16,001 bases of DNA from Desulfosporosinus sp. UBA4726 (GTDB taxonomy: Bacteria; Bacillota; Desulfitobacteriia; Desulfitobacteriales; Desulfitobacteriaceae), in contig DHJG01000196.1 of assembly GCA_002404215.1 (NCBI GenBank), positions 1 to 16,001 of the forward strand. The letters are read 5' to 3'. The translations under genes and the position numbers were made by a program. Under the pieces are notes generated by a model. That model was not told the DNA's origin and did no database searches. It saw only the letters and a list, made by a program, of their open reading frames with translations. Positions 7,606 through 15,150 of this stretch are shown here, one piece after another. Position 1 is the stretch's first letter. The number at the start of each line of letters is the position of its first letter.

Positions 7606-8412
7606 ATGAATGATGCATTATATTGGGTAATGCTCAAACAAGAGGGTAAAAAAATCATAGGTTACTCATTAGGAGTAGTTCTCTATGAGGGGCTGATTAC
7701 CTGGGTTTATCCCATTATTCTTCAGTCACCAGCTATTGAAGAACTCCCAAAAAGTTTCCCCTCTGTCGTTAAACGAGCATTTGGCGTTTCAACGGGAGAA
7801 GAAATTGACATGTCTTATGAGGCCTATATCTCGGCTCAACTGTTTGGAAGACTATGGACCTTGATCATGTCCTTTTATGGTATGAACACGGTAGATAGTT
7901 TAGTGACAAAACCAATGGAAAAGGGCTGTATGGCCTATCTCTTATCTTCACCAGTTACACGATCTGAGATTCTAAATACCCAAATTGCCGTGTTGTTGAC
8001 GGAGTTAGCTTTGGTAACCGGGACAACGATTAGCGGGGTGTATGCAGCAACCGCACACTTTGAGATAACAATTTCAAGGTGGCAATACCTTCGGTTAGCA
8101 ACCTTAGCCTTCAGCTTATGTTCTGTGATCAGCGCTTACAGTCTGTTATCGGCGGTGCTCTTCAATACAGAAGAGGCGATGCGCTATGCGAGTGTTATTA
8201 CCTTTGTTTTTTACGGACTTGATGTGGTGTCTTGTCTCAGCGATCGCTTTTCCGGACTGAAATACCTCACTCCGTTTGGGCTGTTTCGACCCCAGGAGGT
8301 CCTTCAAGGAAAAGCCATGCCAACAAAGGGATTTGTGGTTTTAAGCGTGATCACAGGAGTGACATTAGGTATAGCCGGGATCTTATTTTCTCGGAAGGAT
8401 CTAGTAGTCTGA
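7606..8412 (+). CDS. ABC-2-type transporter permease, second of a tandem pair
   Basis: This 268-residue membrane protein is homologous over its whole length to the preceding permease, by eye roughly 40 percent identical, with the same spacing of hydrophobic segments. The ATG is preceded by GAGGTG (7593-7598) at 7 bases. Conserved landmarks are VKRAFGVSTG, YISAQLFG, MAYLLSSPV, AYSLL, FVFYGLDV and RPQEVLQG, and both chains end in a basic K-D-L motif. One ATPase followed by two diverged permeases implies a heteromeric exporter in which the ATPase homodimer drives a permease pair. It is the last gene of the run; a terminator begins 28 bases after its stop. The substrate cannot be deduced; drug or peptide export is only the commonest role of this group. 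Confidence 0.88.
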   Translation: MNDALYWVMLKQEGKKIIGYSLGVVLYEGLITWVYPIILQSPAIEELPKSFPSVVKRAFGVSTGEEIDMSYEAYISAQLFGRLWTLIMSFYGMNTVDSLVTKPMEKGCMAYLLSSPVTRSEILNTQIAVLLTELALVTGTTISGVYAATAHFEITISRWQYLRLATLAFSLCSVISAYSLLSAVLFNTEEAMRYASVITFVFYGLDVVSCLSDRFSGLKYLTPFGLFRPQEVLQGKAMPTKGFVVLSVITGVTLGIAGILFSRKDLVV

Positions 8413-8440
8413 TGAGTTCTCCGAGATATGTCAATTTGTT

Positions 8441-8473
8441 AGACGTTCTGACGCTTTAAAGAACGTCTTTTTT
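8441..8473 (+). terminator. Rho-independent terminator after the ABC operon
   Basis: Perfect 8-bp arms AGACGTTC (8441-8448) and GAACGTCT (8461-8468) are followed by a T run (through 8473). Confidence 0.88.
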
Positions 8474-8782
8474 GTTTGGCGAAATATCTGTCGTATCAAG
8501 ATGAATAAATTAGCAGAGATATTATGAGAAATAATGGATTCTTGCAGATTTAAGCGAGTGCATACTGAAATATGAACCCTTCCCTCGTGCAGTATTTTAC
8601 CTAGTGTAGTCAGTTTTCCAAATTTGTTAAAGGGAAATAGACTTATTTGGAGAAAATACTTAATTAAATCCTTTTAATTTAGGTATTGGGTTACACTTCT
8701 CAAAATGGAGTTCCCCCCTAAAATTTTCTCTAAAGACATCAGGTTACTGCAGAATGCTCAAAAAAGGAAGAGGAAATAGAAA
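8474..8782. other. AT-rich intergenic stretch without a gene
   Basis: About 310 bases precede the PAS gene. Apart from an imperfect AT-rich inverted repeat (about 8655-8687, AATAC...GGTATT) and a purine-rich ribosome binding site (AGGAAGAGGAAA) just before 8783, I see no gene, RNA or clear promoter. Confidence 0.5.
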
Positions 8783-9565
8783 ATGGATAAGACATATAAT
8801 GTGAAAAGAGATGATATTTCAACAATAAATGACAAAGGAGAATTAATTCAAATACTTAAACGAAAAGAAAAGACGTTTGAGTTAGCCCAAAAAATAGCCA
8901 ACGTGGGGTATTGGGAGTATGACCAATTGCTTGACCGGGTTTCATGGTCGAAACAGATGTTTGTTATATACGGTATCAATAATGATTTCACAATAAAGCG
9001 GGAAGAGTTTTTTAATTTTATGCATCCTGATGATCGAAACCGAGTATTTGAAACATTTTCGTTGTCAGAAAGGACTAAAACAGCTTACGAAATTGAATAT
9101 CGAATAGTCCGTCCCAATGGGGAAGTACGATTTGTCGTTGAGAGCACTGAGTTTTTCTCTAATGAGTCTAACGATTGGCTTGGGGCAATAGGTACAATTC
9201 ATGATCTAACGGAGAATAAAAATCTTCGGTTACGATTAATTGAAGAAGAACATTACTATAAGTCATTATTTGAAAATAATAATGATGCAGCGTATTCCTT
9301 TGACCTTCAAGGGAATTTTTTATCTTGTAATGCAGCACTTGAAGAAATGTTTGGATATTCAAAAGAAGAATTATTAAAAGTGAATTTTAAACATCTTGTA
9401 GAACCAAGGTCCTTGCATAAAACTCAAGATTTTTTTATGGCAACGATAACCACTCGCTTACCACAAAATTATGACACAACCGGCATTCATAAAAATGGAG
9501 AGATTATAGAAACGGGTTACTCTTCCTTATATTTGCTCAAACGATTAGCGTTGGATACGATTTAA
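8783..9565 (+). pseudogene. PAS-PAS sensor protein, N-terminal fragment of a broken c-di-GMP enzyme
   Basis: This 260-residue ORF carries two PAS-type sensor domains. The first (about 35-145) has the PAS_3 pattern GYWEYDQ...VSWSKQMF...IYG, then FFNFMHPDDR, and ends GTIHDLTE. The second (about 160-243) begins YYKSLFENNNDAAYSFDLQGNF and continues to KNGEIIET. At residue 244 the PAS sequence stops abruptly and changes to GYSSLYLLKRLALDTI, which is the part of an EAL phosphodiesterase domain after DDFGTG. The TAA (9563-9565) then falls exactly where the EAL motif has its catalytic lysine (LDTI-K-IDKTF), and the same frame continues with EAL sequence. So this is the front of a formerly longer PAS-PAS-(GGDEF)-EAL-PilZ protein, shortened by an in-frame deletion and a nonsense change. 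The PAS part could still be made, with no enzymatic output. Confidence 0.8.
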
Positions 9566-10264
9566 ATTGATAAAACTTTTGTTGACGAGATTTTAACAGA
9601 TCCAGTTACTAAGAGCATTCTGGAATGCATCCTGAATTTAGCCAAAGCCCTGCAAATGAACGTTGTTGCTGAAGGGGTAGAGACTGTTGAACAATATGCC
9701 TTTTTGAAAGAACAAAAATGTAACGAGATTCAAGGATATTATTTCAGCCGTCCTATTGATGCTGAAAAATTTGTGCATTTATTAAAGAATAAGCAATTAG
9801 TAAATCAATCATCGCAAACCAAACAAGAGCAATTGATTGCTAACTGCAGAGAATGCTTTCAGTTTGATCTTATAAATCCATTGGTCGCAGGAATGACTAT
9901 TTCCATGTTCAAGGGAAGTGAGGTTGATCTTGGCAGTACAGAAGTTTTTATAACCAATATAGGTACAAGCGGTCTTATTTTTTTAATGGGAGTGAGATTG
10001 CCTGTTAATGATGACATTATTTTAAAATTTGAAACGGAGATATTAAATCGAGTTTACGAACTTCACGGAAATATTGCTTGGATTAACGAAATTGAGTCTG
10101 GTGAAGTGTATGAATACGGCGTTCAATTACAGATTGAAGAGGTTGAGCAGTTAAAGTTGGACAGAGATTTAAACTTATTAGCTTTCAAAATACGTGAAGG
10201 AGTTCCATCTCATACACAAATATTTGTTGGGGACCCAGTAAGTAGAATTAAAGAACAGAAATAA
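9566..10264 (+). pseudogene. EAL C-terminal remnant plus PilZ-like domain (downstream half of broken gene)
   Basis: Reading on in the same frame after the TAA at 9563-9565 gives 232 residues: IDKTFVDEILTDP, then AEGVET and QGYYFSRP, hallmark C-terminal motifs of EAL c-di-GMP phosphodiesterases, up to about codon 78. The EAL signature, the metal-binding DDFG and the catalytic lysine are all missing, so it cannot be an active phosphodiesterase. The rest (about 90-232) resembles a PilZ c-di-GMP-binding domain: a sheet-like region with NIGTSGLIF in place of DxSxxG, and a poor match to the RxxxR motif (only CRECFQF). The first in-frame ATG (9656) has no ribosome binding site, so separate translation is doubtful. 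The PilZ assignment is tentative; the EAL remnant is clear. Confidence 0.78.
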
Positions 10265-10323
10265 AAATAATAAAGAAGCCAAGGTAACAATGTCACCTCG
10301 GTTCCAACGTTCCTCCTCCAATG

Positions 10324-10349
10324 AGGTTGTCCAAAATACGGACGAACCT
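10324..10349 (+). other. Hairpin in the catalase upstream region
   Basis: AGGTTGTCC (10324-10332) pairs with GGACGAACCT (10340-10349) around a 7-base loop with one bulged base. No real T run follows, so it may be a weak terminator for the broken upstream gene or a leader structure. Confidence 0.4.
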
Positions 10350-10366
10350 TCTACACCGCGGTATTG

Positions 10367-10386
10367 CTTCGTAGTATACTGTGAAG
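10367..10386. promoter_or_regulatory. 20-bp dyad overlapping a TATACT element upstream of catalase
   Basis: The sequence CTTC-N2-AGTATACT-N2-GAAG is symmetrical in 16 of 20 bases and contains TATACT (10375-10380), a good -10 hexamer. It lies about 70 bases upstream of the catalase ATG. No good -35 hexamer is visible at 16-18 bases, as is common for activator-dependent promoters. It does not match the PerR consensus. It is a candidate operator. Confidence 0.35.
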
Positions 10387-10457
10387 TCATATCCTTTAGT
10401 TGGTATAGAATAATGCTTTCTGCGAAAGCTAATCTCATATACAAGGAGGAGATTATC

Positions 10458-12557
10458 ATGAGTAAAATTAATACGACGAGTAATTCTCAGGAAACGGCTT
10501 CAGCTCCCAACGGAGAATCACAACTGGGTGGCGGCGAGCTACACCAGATTGTTGGTGGAGAGCATCCCGAGCTCACCACGAACCAGGGCGTTGCGCTTTC
10601 TGATAATCAAAACTCGCTCAAGGCCAATCCGCGCGGTCCTGCACTTCTGGAGGATTTCATCCTCCGCGAAAAAATCACGCATTTCGATCACGAGCGTATT
10701 CCGGAGCGCATCGTTCATGCACGAGGGACGGGTGTGCATGGCTTTTTCGAGCTGACTGCCTCGTTGGAAAAATACACCACTGCTAAGATACTCACCGAGC
10801 TAGGAGAGAAGACACCTGTGTTTACTCGTATGTCGACCGTTGCAGGTGGCGCAGGTTCGGTAGATACCCCTCGTGACGTACGTGGATTTGCCGTTAAATT
10901 CTATACTAAGGAAGGCAACTGGGATCTCGTCGGCAACAACATTCCTGTTTTCTTCATACAAGATGCCATCAAATTTCCCGACCTTATCCATGCTGTGAAA
11001 ATGGAACCCGACCGCGGTTTTCCGCAATCGGCAACCGCGCATGACACATTCTGGGATTTCATTTCCCTCACGCCTGAATCCATGCATATGGTAATGTGGA
11101 TCATGTCTGATCGCACAATACCACGTTCGCTACGGATGATCGAAGGCTTTGGTGTACATAGTTTCCGACTGATTAACAAGGCTGGCCAATCAACCTTCGT
11201 TAAATTTCACTGGCGGCCCAAGCTTGGTTTGCAATCTACAATTTGGGATGAGGCTGTCAAAATTTCCGGGGCTGATCAAGACTACCATCGTCGCGATATG
11301 TTCGAAGCCATCACAACAGGTAATTTTCCCGAGTGGGAATTCGCGGTTCAGCTCTTCACTCAGGAGGAAGCAGACAAATTTCCGTTCGATCATCTTGACG
11401 CGACTAAGCTGATTCCTGAAGAGCTGGTGCCATTGCAAGTAATTGGCCGCATGGTACTGGATCGTTGGCCTAATAATTTCTTCGCTGAAACAGAGCAAGT
11501 TGCTTACTGTGCTTCTAGTGTTGTACCCGGTATCGATTTCTCCAATGATCCACTGTTGCAAGGCCGTTTATTTTCCTATCAAGACACGCAGCTTTCGCGC
11601 CTGGGTTCGCCCAATTTCCACCAGATTCCGATCAACGCGCCCAAATGCCCGTTTACCAACCAACAACGTGACGGTCACATGCAGATGGCACAACAAGCGG
11701 GCCGTGTTGCATATGAGCCCAACTCCTTGTCTGAAAACTCACCACGTGAAACACCGACCAACGGCTTTCATAGTGCTAGGGTAACTGAAACAGGCGAAAA
11801 AGACCGCATTCGTGCCGAGAGTTTTAACGACCACTATAGTCAAGCTCGGCAATTCTATCTCAGTCAAACTGTGTATGAACAGGCGCACATTGCCTCGGCA
11901 TTAGTGTTCGAACTTTCTAAAGTCGAACATGTTCACGTGCGAAAAGCGATCGTCGGTCACCTACGACATATCGAAGAAGACCTGGCCAATCGAGTTTCCG
12001 CCGGCCTGGCGCTTGATAAAATCCCCGATGCGCCGGTGGCAGCAACGCCCGTTAAAGAGATGCCGCTTTCGCCAGCATTACAAATCATCGGTAAGATGAA
12101 AAACACACTCATGGGGCGTGCAGTTGGTATCCTAATAACGGATGGTTCAGACGGCGCTGTTATCGAGAAGATCAAAAAGGCGGTGACTGAGGCAGGTGCC
12201 ACCGTGAAGATTATTGCCCCTAAAGTGGGAGGAGTAAAGCTTGCCGCCGGTTCGATAATGATTGCTGATGGACAATTAGCTGGTACCCCTTCTGTTCTCT
12301 TCGACGCAGTGGCCGTCATCCTCTCCGACGAAGGTGCAAAGGCATTGTCGATGGAAAGCGCCGCGATCGATTTTGTACGTGATGCGTTCGGTCATCTCAA
12401 GGCAATAGCCGTTGACAAAGGCGGGCAAGTGCTTTTGAAAACAGCGAATGTCGGAGAAGATGCGGGCATTGTAAATACCAGTGACGAAGGCGCATTTATT
12501 ATAGCTGCTAAGATGCGTCAATGGGATCGCGAAAAGTCCGTTCGAACATTGGCATAA
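10458..12557 (+). CDS. katE: Large-subunit catalase (KatE/HPII type)
   Basis: The 699-residue haem catalase splits hydrogen peroxide to water and oxygen. The start is ATG 10458, after AAGGAGGAG; an in-frame upstream extension to 10290 is not used because it has no binding site and unrelated sequence. The catalytic histidine is H87 in PERIVHARG, the distal asparagine N161 (in DLVGNNIPVFF) and the haem-ligand tyrosine Y374 in RLFSYQDTQ, with R370 four residues before it. Residues about 570-699 form the extra C-terminal flavodoxin/DJ-1-like domain of large-subunit catalases (GRAVGILITDGSDG...). Length fits the 690-750 residue clade 2 enzymes. Base composition is visibly richer in G+C, with many GCG, CGC and CTG codons, than in the genes on either side, suggesting acquisition by transfer, perhaps from a proteobacterium. 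A terminator follows, so it is a single-gene unit. For an anaerobe it would provide protection against oxygen exposure. Confidence 0.96.
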   Translation: MSKINTTSNSQETASAPNGESQLGGGELHQIVGGEHPELTTNQGVALSDNQNSLKANPRGPALLEDFILREKITHFDHERIPERIVHARGTGVHGFFELTASLEKYTTAKILTELGEKTPVFTRMSTVAGGAGSVDTPRDVRGFAVKFYTKEGNWDLVGNNIPVFFIQDAIKFPDLIHAVKMEPDRGFPQSATAHDTFWDFISLTPESMHMVMWIMSDRTIPRSLRMIEGFGVHSFRLINKAGQSTFVKFHWRPKLGLQSTIWDEAVKISGADQDYHRRDMFEAITTGNFPEWEFAVQLFTQEEADKFPFDHLDATKLIPEELVPLQVIGRMVLDRWPNNFFAETEQVAYCASSVVPGIDFSNDPLLQGRLFSYQDTQLSRLGSPNFHQIPINAPKCPFTNQQRDGHMQMAQQAGRVAYEPNSLSENSPRETPTNGFHSARVTETGEKDRIRAESFNDHYSQARQFYLSQTVYEQAHIASALVFELSKVEHVHVRKAIVGHLRHIEEDLANRVSAGLALDKIPDAPVAATPVKEMPLSPALQIIGKMKNTLMGRAVGILITDGSDGAVIEKIKKAVTEAGATVKIIAPKVGGVKLAAGSIMIADGQLAGTPSVLFDAVAVILSDEGAKALSMESAAIDFVRDAFGHLKAIAVDKGGQVLLKTANVGEDAGIVNTSDEGAFIIAAKMRQWDREKSVRTLA

Positions 12558-12583
12558 ACGCCAGTCAGTAGATTACTGCCTAA

Positions 12584-12636
12584 AAACGGAGGCCAGTATT
12601 GCACTCCTAACGGGAGAGTTAAACTGGCCTCCGTTT
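12584..12636 (+). terminator. Long hairpin terminator after catalase
   Basis: Perfect 14-bp arms AAACGGAGGCCAGT (12584-12597) and ACTGGCCTCCGTTT (12623-12636) enclose a loop with a further small pairing (CTCC 12604-12607 with GGAG 12613-12616). The T run is short (GTTT), but the stem is strong and it follows the catalase stop by 26 bases. Confidence 0.8.
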
Positions 12637-12700
12637 AAAATGGGGTAAGGTATACTCACTCGAGTCTTGAAGTCTTAGTAATAGAAAGGGAGAGTTATCA

Positions 12701-13792
12701 ATGACAAATCAAGATTTACCGAAAAACATTCAGGACCAACCCGGACTAATACCTCGCCAAGTAATGCCAGAAAATATGGAATCCCCGATTAACCATGTCT
12801 TAACGTGGATTACTCCGAATGAACTATTCTATGCCCGAAATCATTTGCCGTATCCCACTATACAGCTTGAGTCTTGGGCTTTGGTCTTAGGGGGAGAAGT
12901 AGGGAAGTCGATCAATTTTACCTACGAGCAACTCAAACAAATGCCACAAGTTGATAAATTTGTAACGATTGAATGCTCTGGTAATAAACGAGCATTAATG
13001 GAACCGCCTACACCTGGAGAACAATGGCAGATTGGAGCTGCTGGTAATGCAAAATGGACAGGCGTTCCTTTAATTTACATCCTTGACCAGGCTGAGGTTA
13101 AGGAAACTGCTGTAGAATTGGTTTTTACAGGATTCGATTCGGGTGTTCGTCCAGATATGGATACTTCAGTAAACTTCGAACGCAGCTTACCATTGGACAA
13201 AGTCTTAATAAGTGAATGTCTTTTAGCTTTGAAAATGAACGATGAACCGATTCCCCATAAACATGGATTTCCACTGCGCTTAATTGTTCCGGGTTGGTAT
13301 GGTATGGCTCATGTCAAATGGATCTCCCAAATCACAGCGACCGCAATTCCCTTTAAAGGGCCGTTTCAGGCAATTGATTATGTTTATATCACCAACGATG
13401 GGGACTATCATAACTCAGTACCAGTTACAGAAATGAAAGTAAACTCCATTATTACTTGGCCATCCAAGGGAGAAGAAATCCATCTTGGACCTCATTCAGT
13501 TCGCGGCCTTGCTTGGACAGGTAAAGGCACCATCAGTATGGTCGAAATAAGCATAGACGGTGGTATGACTTGGAAGGCAGCTCAATTAATCAGCCCTGAA
13601 CATAAACAATATACCTGGACATTTTGGAAATACTCGTGGGATATTACGGTTGCAGGCCATTATTTTTTATTGGTTCGGGCTCATGACAGCAATGGTAACA
13701 TCCAACCGAAAGCAGCTCCCTGGAATGCGAAAGGATACGGGAATAATTCCATTCACCAGATTGCCATAACTGTACCCCAGATCCTTCATTAA
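12701..13792 (+). CDS. Sulfite-oxidase-family molybdopterin oxidoreductase
   Basis: The 363-residue protein has the sulfite oxidase fold: an oxidoreductase molybdopterin domain (about 45-215) with the molybdenum-binding cysteine C92 in TIECSGNKR, then GAAGNAKWTGVPL, the FTGFDSG block, PHKHGFPLRLIVPGWYGMAHVKW, and a C-terminal Mo-co dimerisation, immunoglobulin-like domain (about 235-360, with VEISIDGGMTWKAAQL). ATG 12701 is preceded by GAAAGGGAGAG. It has no haem domain, twin-arginine signal or hydrophobic signal peptide, so it is predicted to be cytoplasmic, unlike most bacterial relatives. It might oxidise sulfite or reduce a sulfoxide or other small molecule; no electron-transfer partner is adjacent. 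Plant-type sulfite oxidases also lack haem, so an oxygen-linked reaction is one possibility, but unproven. Family certain, substrate unknown. Confidence 0.92.
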   Translation: MTNQDLPKNIQDQPGLIPRQVMPENMESPINHVLTWITPNELFYARNHLPYPTIQLESWALVLGGEVGKSINFTYEQLKQMPQVDKFVTIECSGNKRALMEPPTPGEQWQIGAAGNAKWTGVPLIYILDQAEVKETAVELVFTGFDSGVRPDMDTSVNFERSLPLDKVLISECLLALKMNDEPIPHKHGFPLRLIVPGWYGMAHVKWISQITATAIPFKGPFQAIDYVYITNDGDYHNSVPVTEMKVNSIITWPSKGEEIHLGPHSVRGLAWTGKGTISMVEISIDGGMTWKAAQLISPEHKQYTWTFWKYSWDITVAGHYFLLVRAHDSNGNIQPKAAPWNAKGYGNNSIHQIAITVPQILH

Positions 13793-13861
13793 TTAAAAGA
13801 TTGAGATAAGTGAGTTGCCGCGAGTATGATTAGGAAGAGGCTTGTCTTCAATGAAATATCC

Positions 13862-13885
13862 ATGAAAGAGCTTGGAGACTTTCAT
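13862..13885 (+). terminator. Possible weak terminator after the molybdopterin enzyme
   Basis: ATGAAAG (13862-13868) pairs with CTTTCAT (13879-13885), followed by TCATTTTAAT. The stem is short and AT-rich, so this is only a candidate. Confidence 0.35.
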
Positions 13886-13941
13886 TCATTTTAATCTGGA
13901 AGTGACTGAATAAAATTCCTATGCTTAACGCAAAATAACTT

Positions 13942-13971
13942 AAATAACTCTTCACCTCAAAGAACATAATA
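13942..13971 (+). promoter_or_regulatory. Candidate sporulation (sigma-G-like) promoter of the coat gene
   Basis: AAATA (13942-13946), 18 bases, then CATAATA (13965-13971) fits the Bacillus forespore sigma-G pattern GMATR-N18-CATWMTA in all positions but one. It lies 53 bases upstream of the coat protein ATG. In an AT-rich stretch chance matches are common. Confidence 0.3.
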
Positions 13972-14024
13972 ACACCACAAACAATGCTTAAAGAAACAGT
14001 AATTAAAATAAGGAGGGGTCAAGT

Positions 14025-14504
14025 ATGCCATTACAATTAACTCAAAAGGAAAAGATGCTCTTGATGGATCAAAGGACTCACGAGGAAACATGTGTCGATA
14101 AATATACCAAGTATTCTAACCAGGCCCAAGATCCTCAATTAAAACAGTTATTTAACTCTCATGCAGCTAAGGAGCAAGAACACTTAAAGACGATAAATCA
14201 GATGTTAAGTGGACAGGTACCCAACGTAGGGGGACAACAAAATCAGGGGCAACAACAAATGAATGGGAATCAAGCCCCAGTACCCTCTGCGGTCCAAGGA
14301 AATTACAACCAAGAGGATGCTAAACTTTGCAAAGATATGCTAATGACAGAAAAGTATGTGTCTGGTGCCTACGACACAGCAGTTTTTGAATTTAGAGACA
14401 ATAATATCCGTCAGGTTTTAAACCATATTCAAAAGGAAGAGCAGCAGCACGGAGCCGAAATATTTCAATATATGGAAAGCAAAGGGATGTATCAAGTGCA
14501 GTAG
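14025..14504 (+). CDS. CotF-family spore coat protein
   Basis: The 159-residue protein has the ferritin-like CotF architecture: a helical N-terminal half (MPLQLTQKEKMLLMDQRTHE...CVDKYTKYSNQAQDPQLKQL...HAAKEQEHLKTINQ), a glutamine/asparagine/glycine-rich linker (about 64-90, GQVPNVGGQQNQGQQQMNGN), and a helical C-terminal half (EDAKLCKDMLMTEKYVSGAYDTAVFEF...IQKEEQQHGAEIFQYMESKGM). Repeated E-x-x-H patterns (EQEH, EEQQH) recall the ferritin-like fold; metal binding is not established. ATG 14025 follows AAGGAGGGG. It is an outer-layer spore component by family, expressed late in sporulation, which shows the host forms endospores. It is a single-gene unit ended by a strong terminator. A sigma-G-like promoter is listed separately as a candidate. 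Confidence 0.9.
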   Translation: MPLQLTQKEKMLLMDQRTHEETCVDKYTKYSNQAQDPQLKQLFNSHAAKEQEHLKTINQMLSGQVPNVGGQQNQGQQQMNGNQAPVPSAVQGNYNQEDAKLCKDMLMTEKYVSGAYDTAVFEFRDNNIRQVLNHIQKEEQQHGAEIFQYMESKGMYQVQ

Positions 14505-14520
14505 TTAAGCGTTAAATAGT

Positions 14521-14573
14521 TACAAATAATAGAACTGTTTCTTGGTAAAAGAGAAACAGTTCTATTATTTGTA
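14521..14573. terminator. 22-bp perfect-stem bidirectional terminator
   Basis: Arms 14521-14542 and 14552-14573 are perfectly complementary over 22 bases (core AGAACTGTTTCT), with a 9-base loop. It lies between two convergent genes, and both strands carry T-rich tails (CTATTATTTG on plus; the same on minus by symmetry), so it can serve both. Confidence 0.93.
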
Positions 14574-14604
14574 TTAAAGAATATTTGATTAATCATTTCT
14601 TGCT

Positions 14605-15150
14605 TTACCGGTAAGGGACGACCTTAGAAGATAAGCCATAAGGTTTCTTCATTGGGTAAGAGCTAATTGCCTTTTTCGTTTTGGGCATAAATCTTATCTT
14701 AGAGATGAGATACTGTTCATCAACATGACTCAAAGCCCTATGCCGGAAATTATGTTTAGTGGCGAATAATTCTTCTTTTACCATTTCGCTATTTATCACT
14801 AAGCAACGTGTATAGATGAAGTAACGCTGACCGAGTGAAAATTGAATGTAGAGGATCGACTGCTCTTGATTATGAATGCCAATAAGCTCTGTCGGTTGTG
14901 TTTTGTCGATTTTACACCATCCTTCATACATAGCTCTGATTTCAGCAACAGTTTGGTTAAGGCTGTTAGGACAAATGGAGTATGAATCTATCTGTGCTAG
15001 ATTAACGGATGGGTCTGGATTATTAAAAAAATGGTCTCGTTCATAAACTTTAACTGTTATGGCATATGTAGCGGGTTCCAATTGCGAGGCGATTACTAGA
15101 CCCTCAGACACTAATTCTAGGATGCTGACGGTGGAAGCCATCATATTCAA
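14605..15150 (-). CDS. Hypothetical protein
   Basis: This 181-residue protein is encoded on the minus strand, convergent with the coat gene. I do not recognise it. The start TTG at 15150 is chosen because its upstream AAAGGGGG (15160 onward on the minus strand) is spaced 8 bases; ATG codons 2 and 3 residues in (15144, 15141) are spaced less well. The sequence has a short helical N-terminal part, then mixed strand-like segments, no signal peptide and no membrane helix. It has cysteines in CPNS, GWCK and TRCL, and a basic C-terminus rich in K, R and P. Pattern TVAEIRAMYEGWCKI and ILYIQFSLGQRYFIYTRCLV suggest a soluble alpha/beta protein. It has a head-to-head neighbour (15464) sharing a 313-base promoter region. 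Real gene likely; function unknown. Confidence 0.7.
   Translation of the reverse strand: MNMMASTVSILELVSEGLVIASQLEPATYAITVKVYERDHFFNNPDPSVNLAQIDSYSICPNSLNQTVAEIRAMYEGWCKIDKTQPTELIGIHNQEQSILYIQFSLGQRYFIYTRCLVINSEMVKEELFATKHNFRHRALSHVDEQYLISKIRFMPKTKKAISSYPMKKPYGLSSKVVPYR

Noticed and set aside
9563..9565. TAA read as a recoded sense codon
   Set aside because: UAA recoding is not known in Firmicutes, and the same gene has also lost the GGDEF and most of the EAL domain, so decay is the simpler reading.
10290..10457. Upstream in-frame extension of the catalase to 10290
   Set aside because: The added 56 codons cover a hairpin and a promoter-like dyad, have no ribosome binding site, and do not resemble a catalase N-terminus; ATG 10458 has AAGGAGGAG in front.
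11190..11561. Minus-strand 123-codon ORF inside katE
   Set aside because: It is antisense to well-conserved catalase coding sequence, without a ribosome binding site or recognisable protein; an effect of the GC-richer composition.
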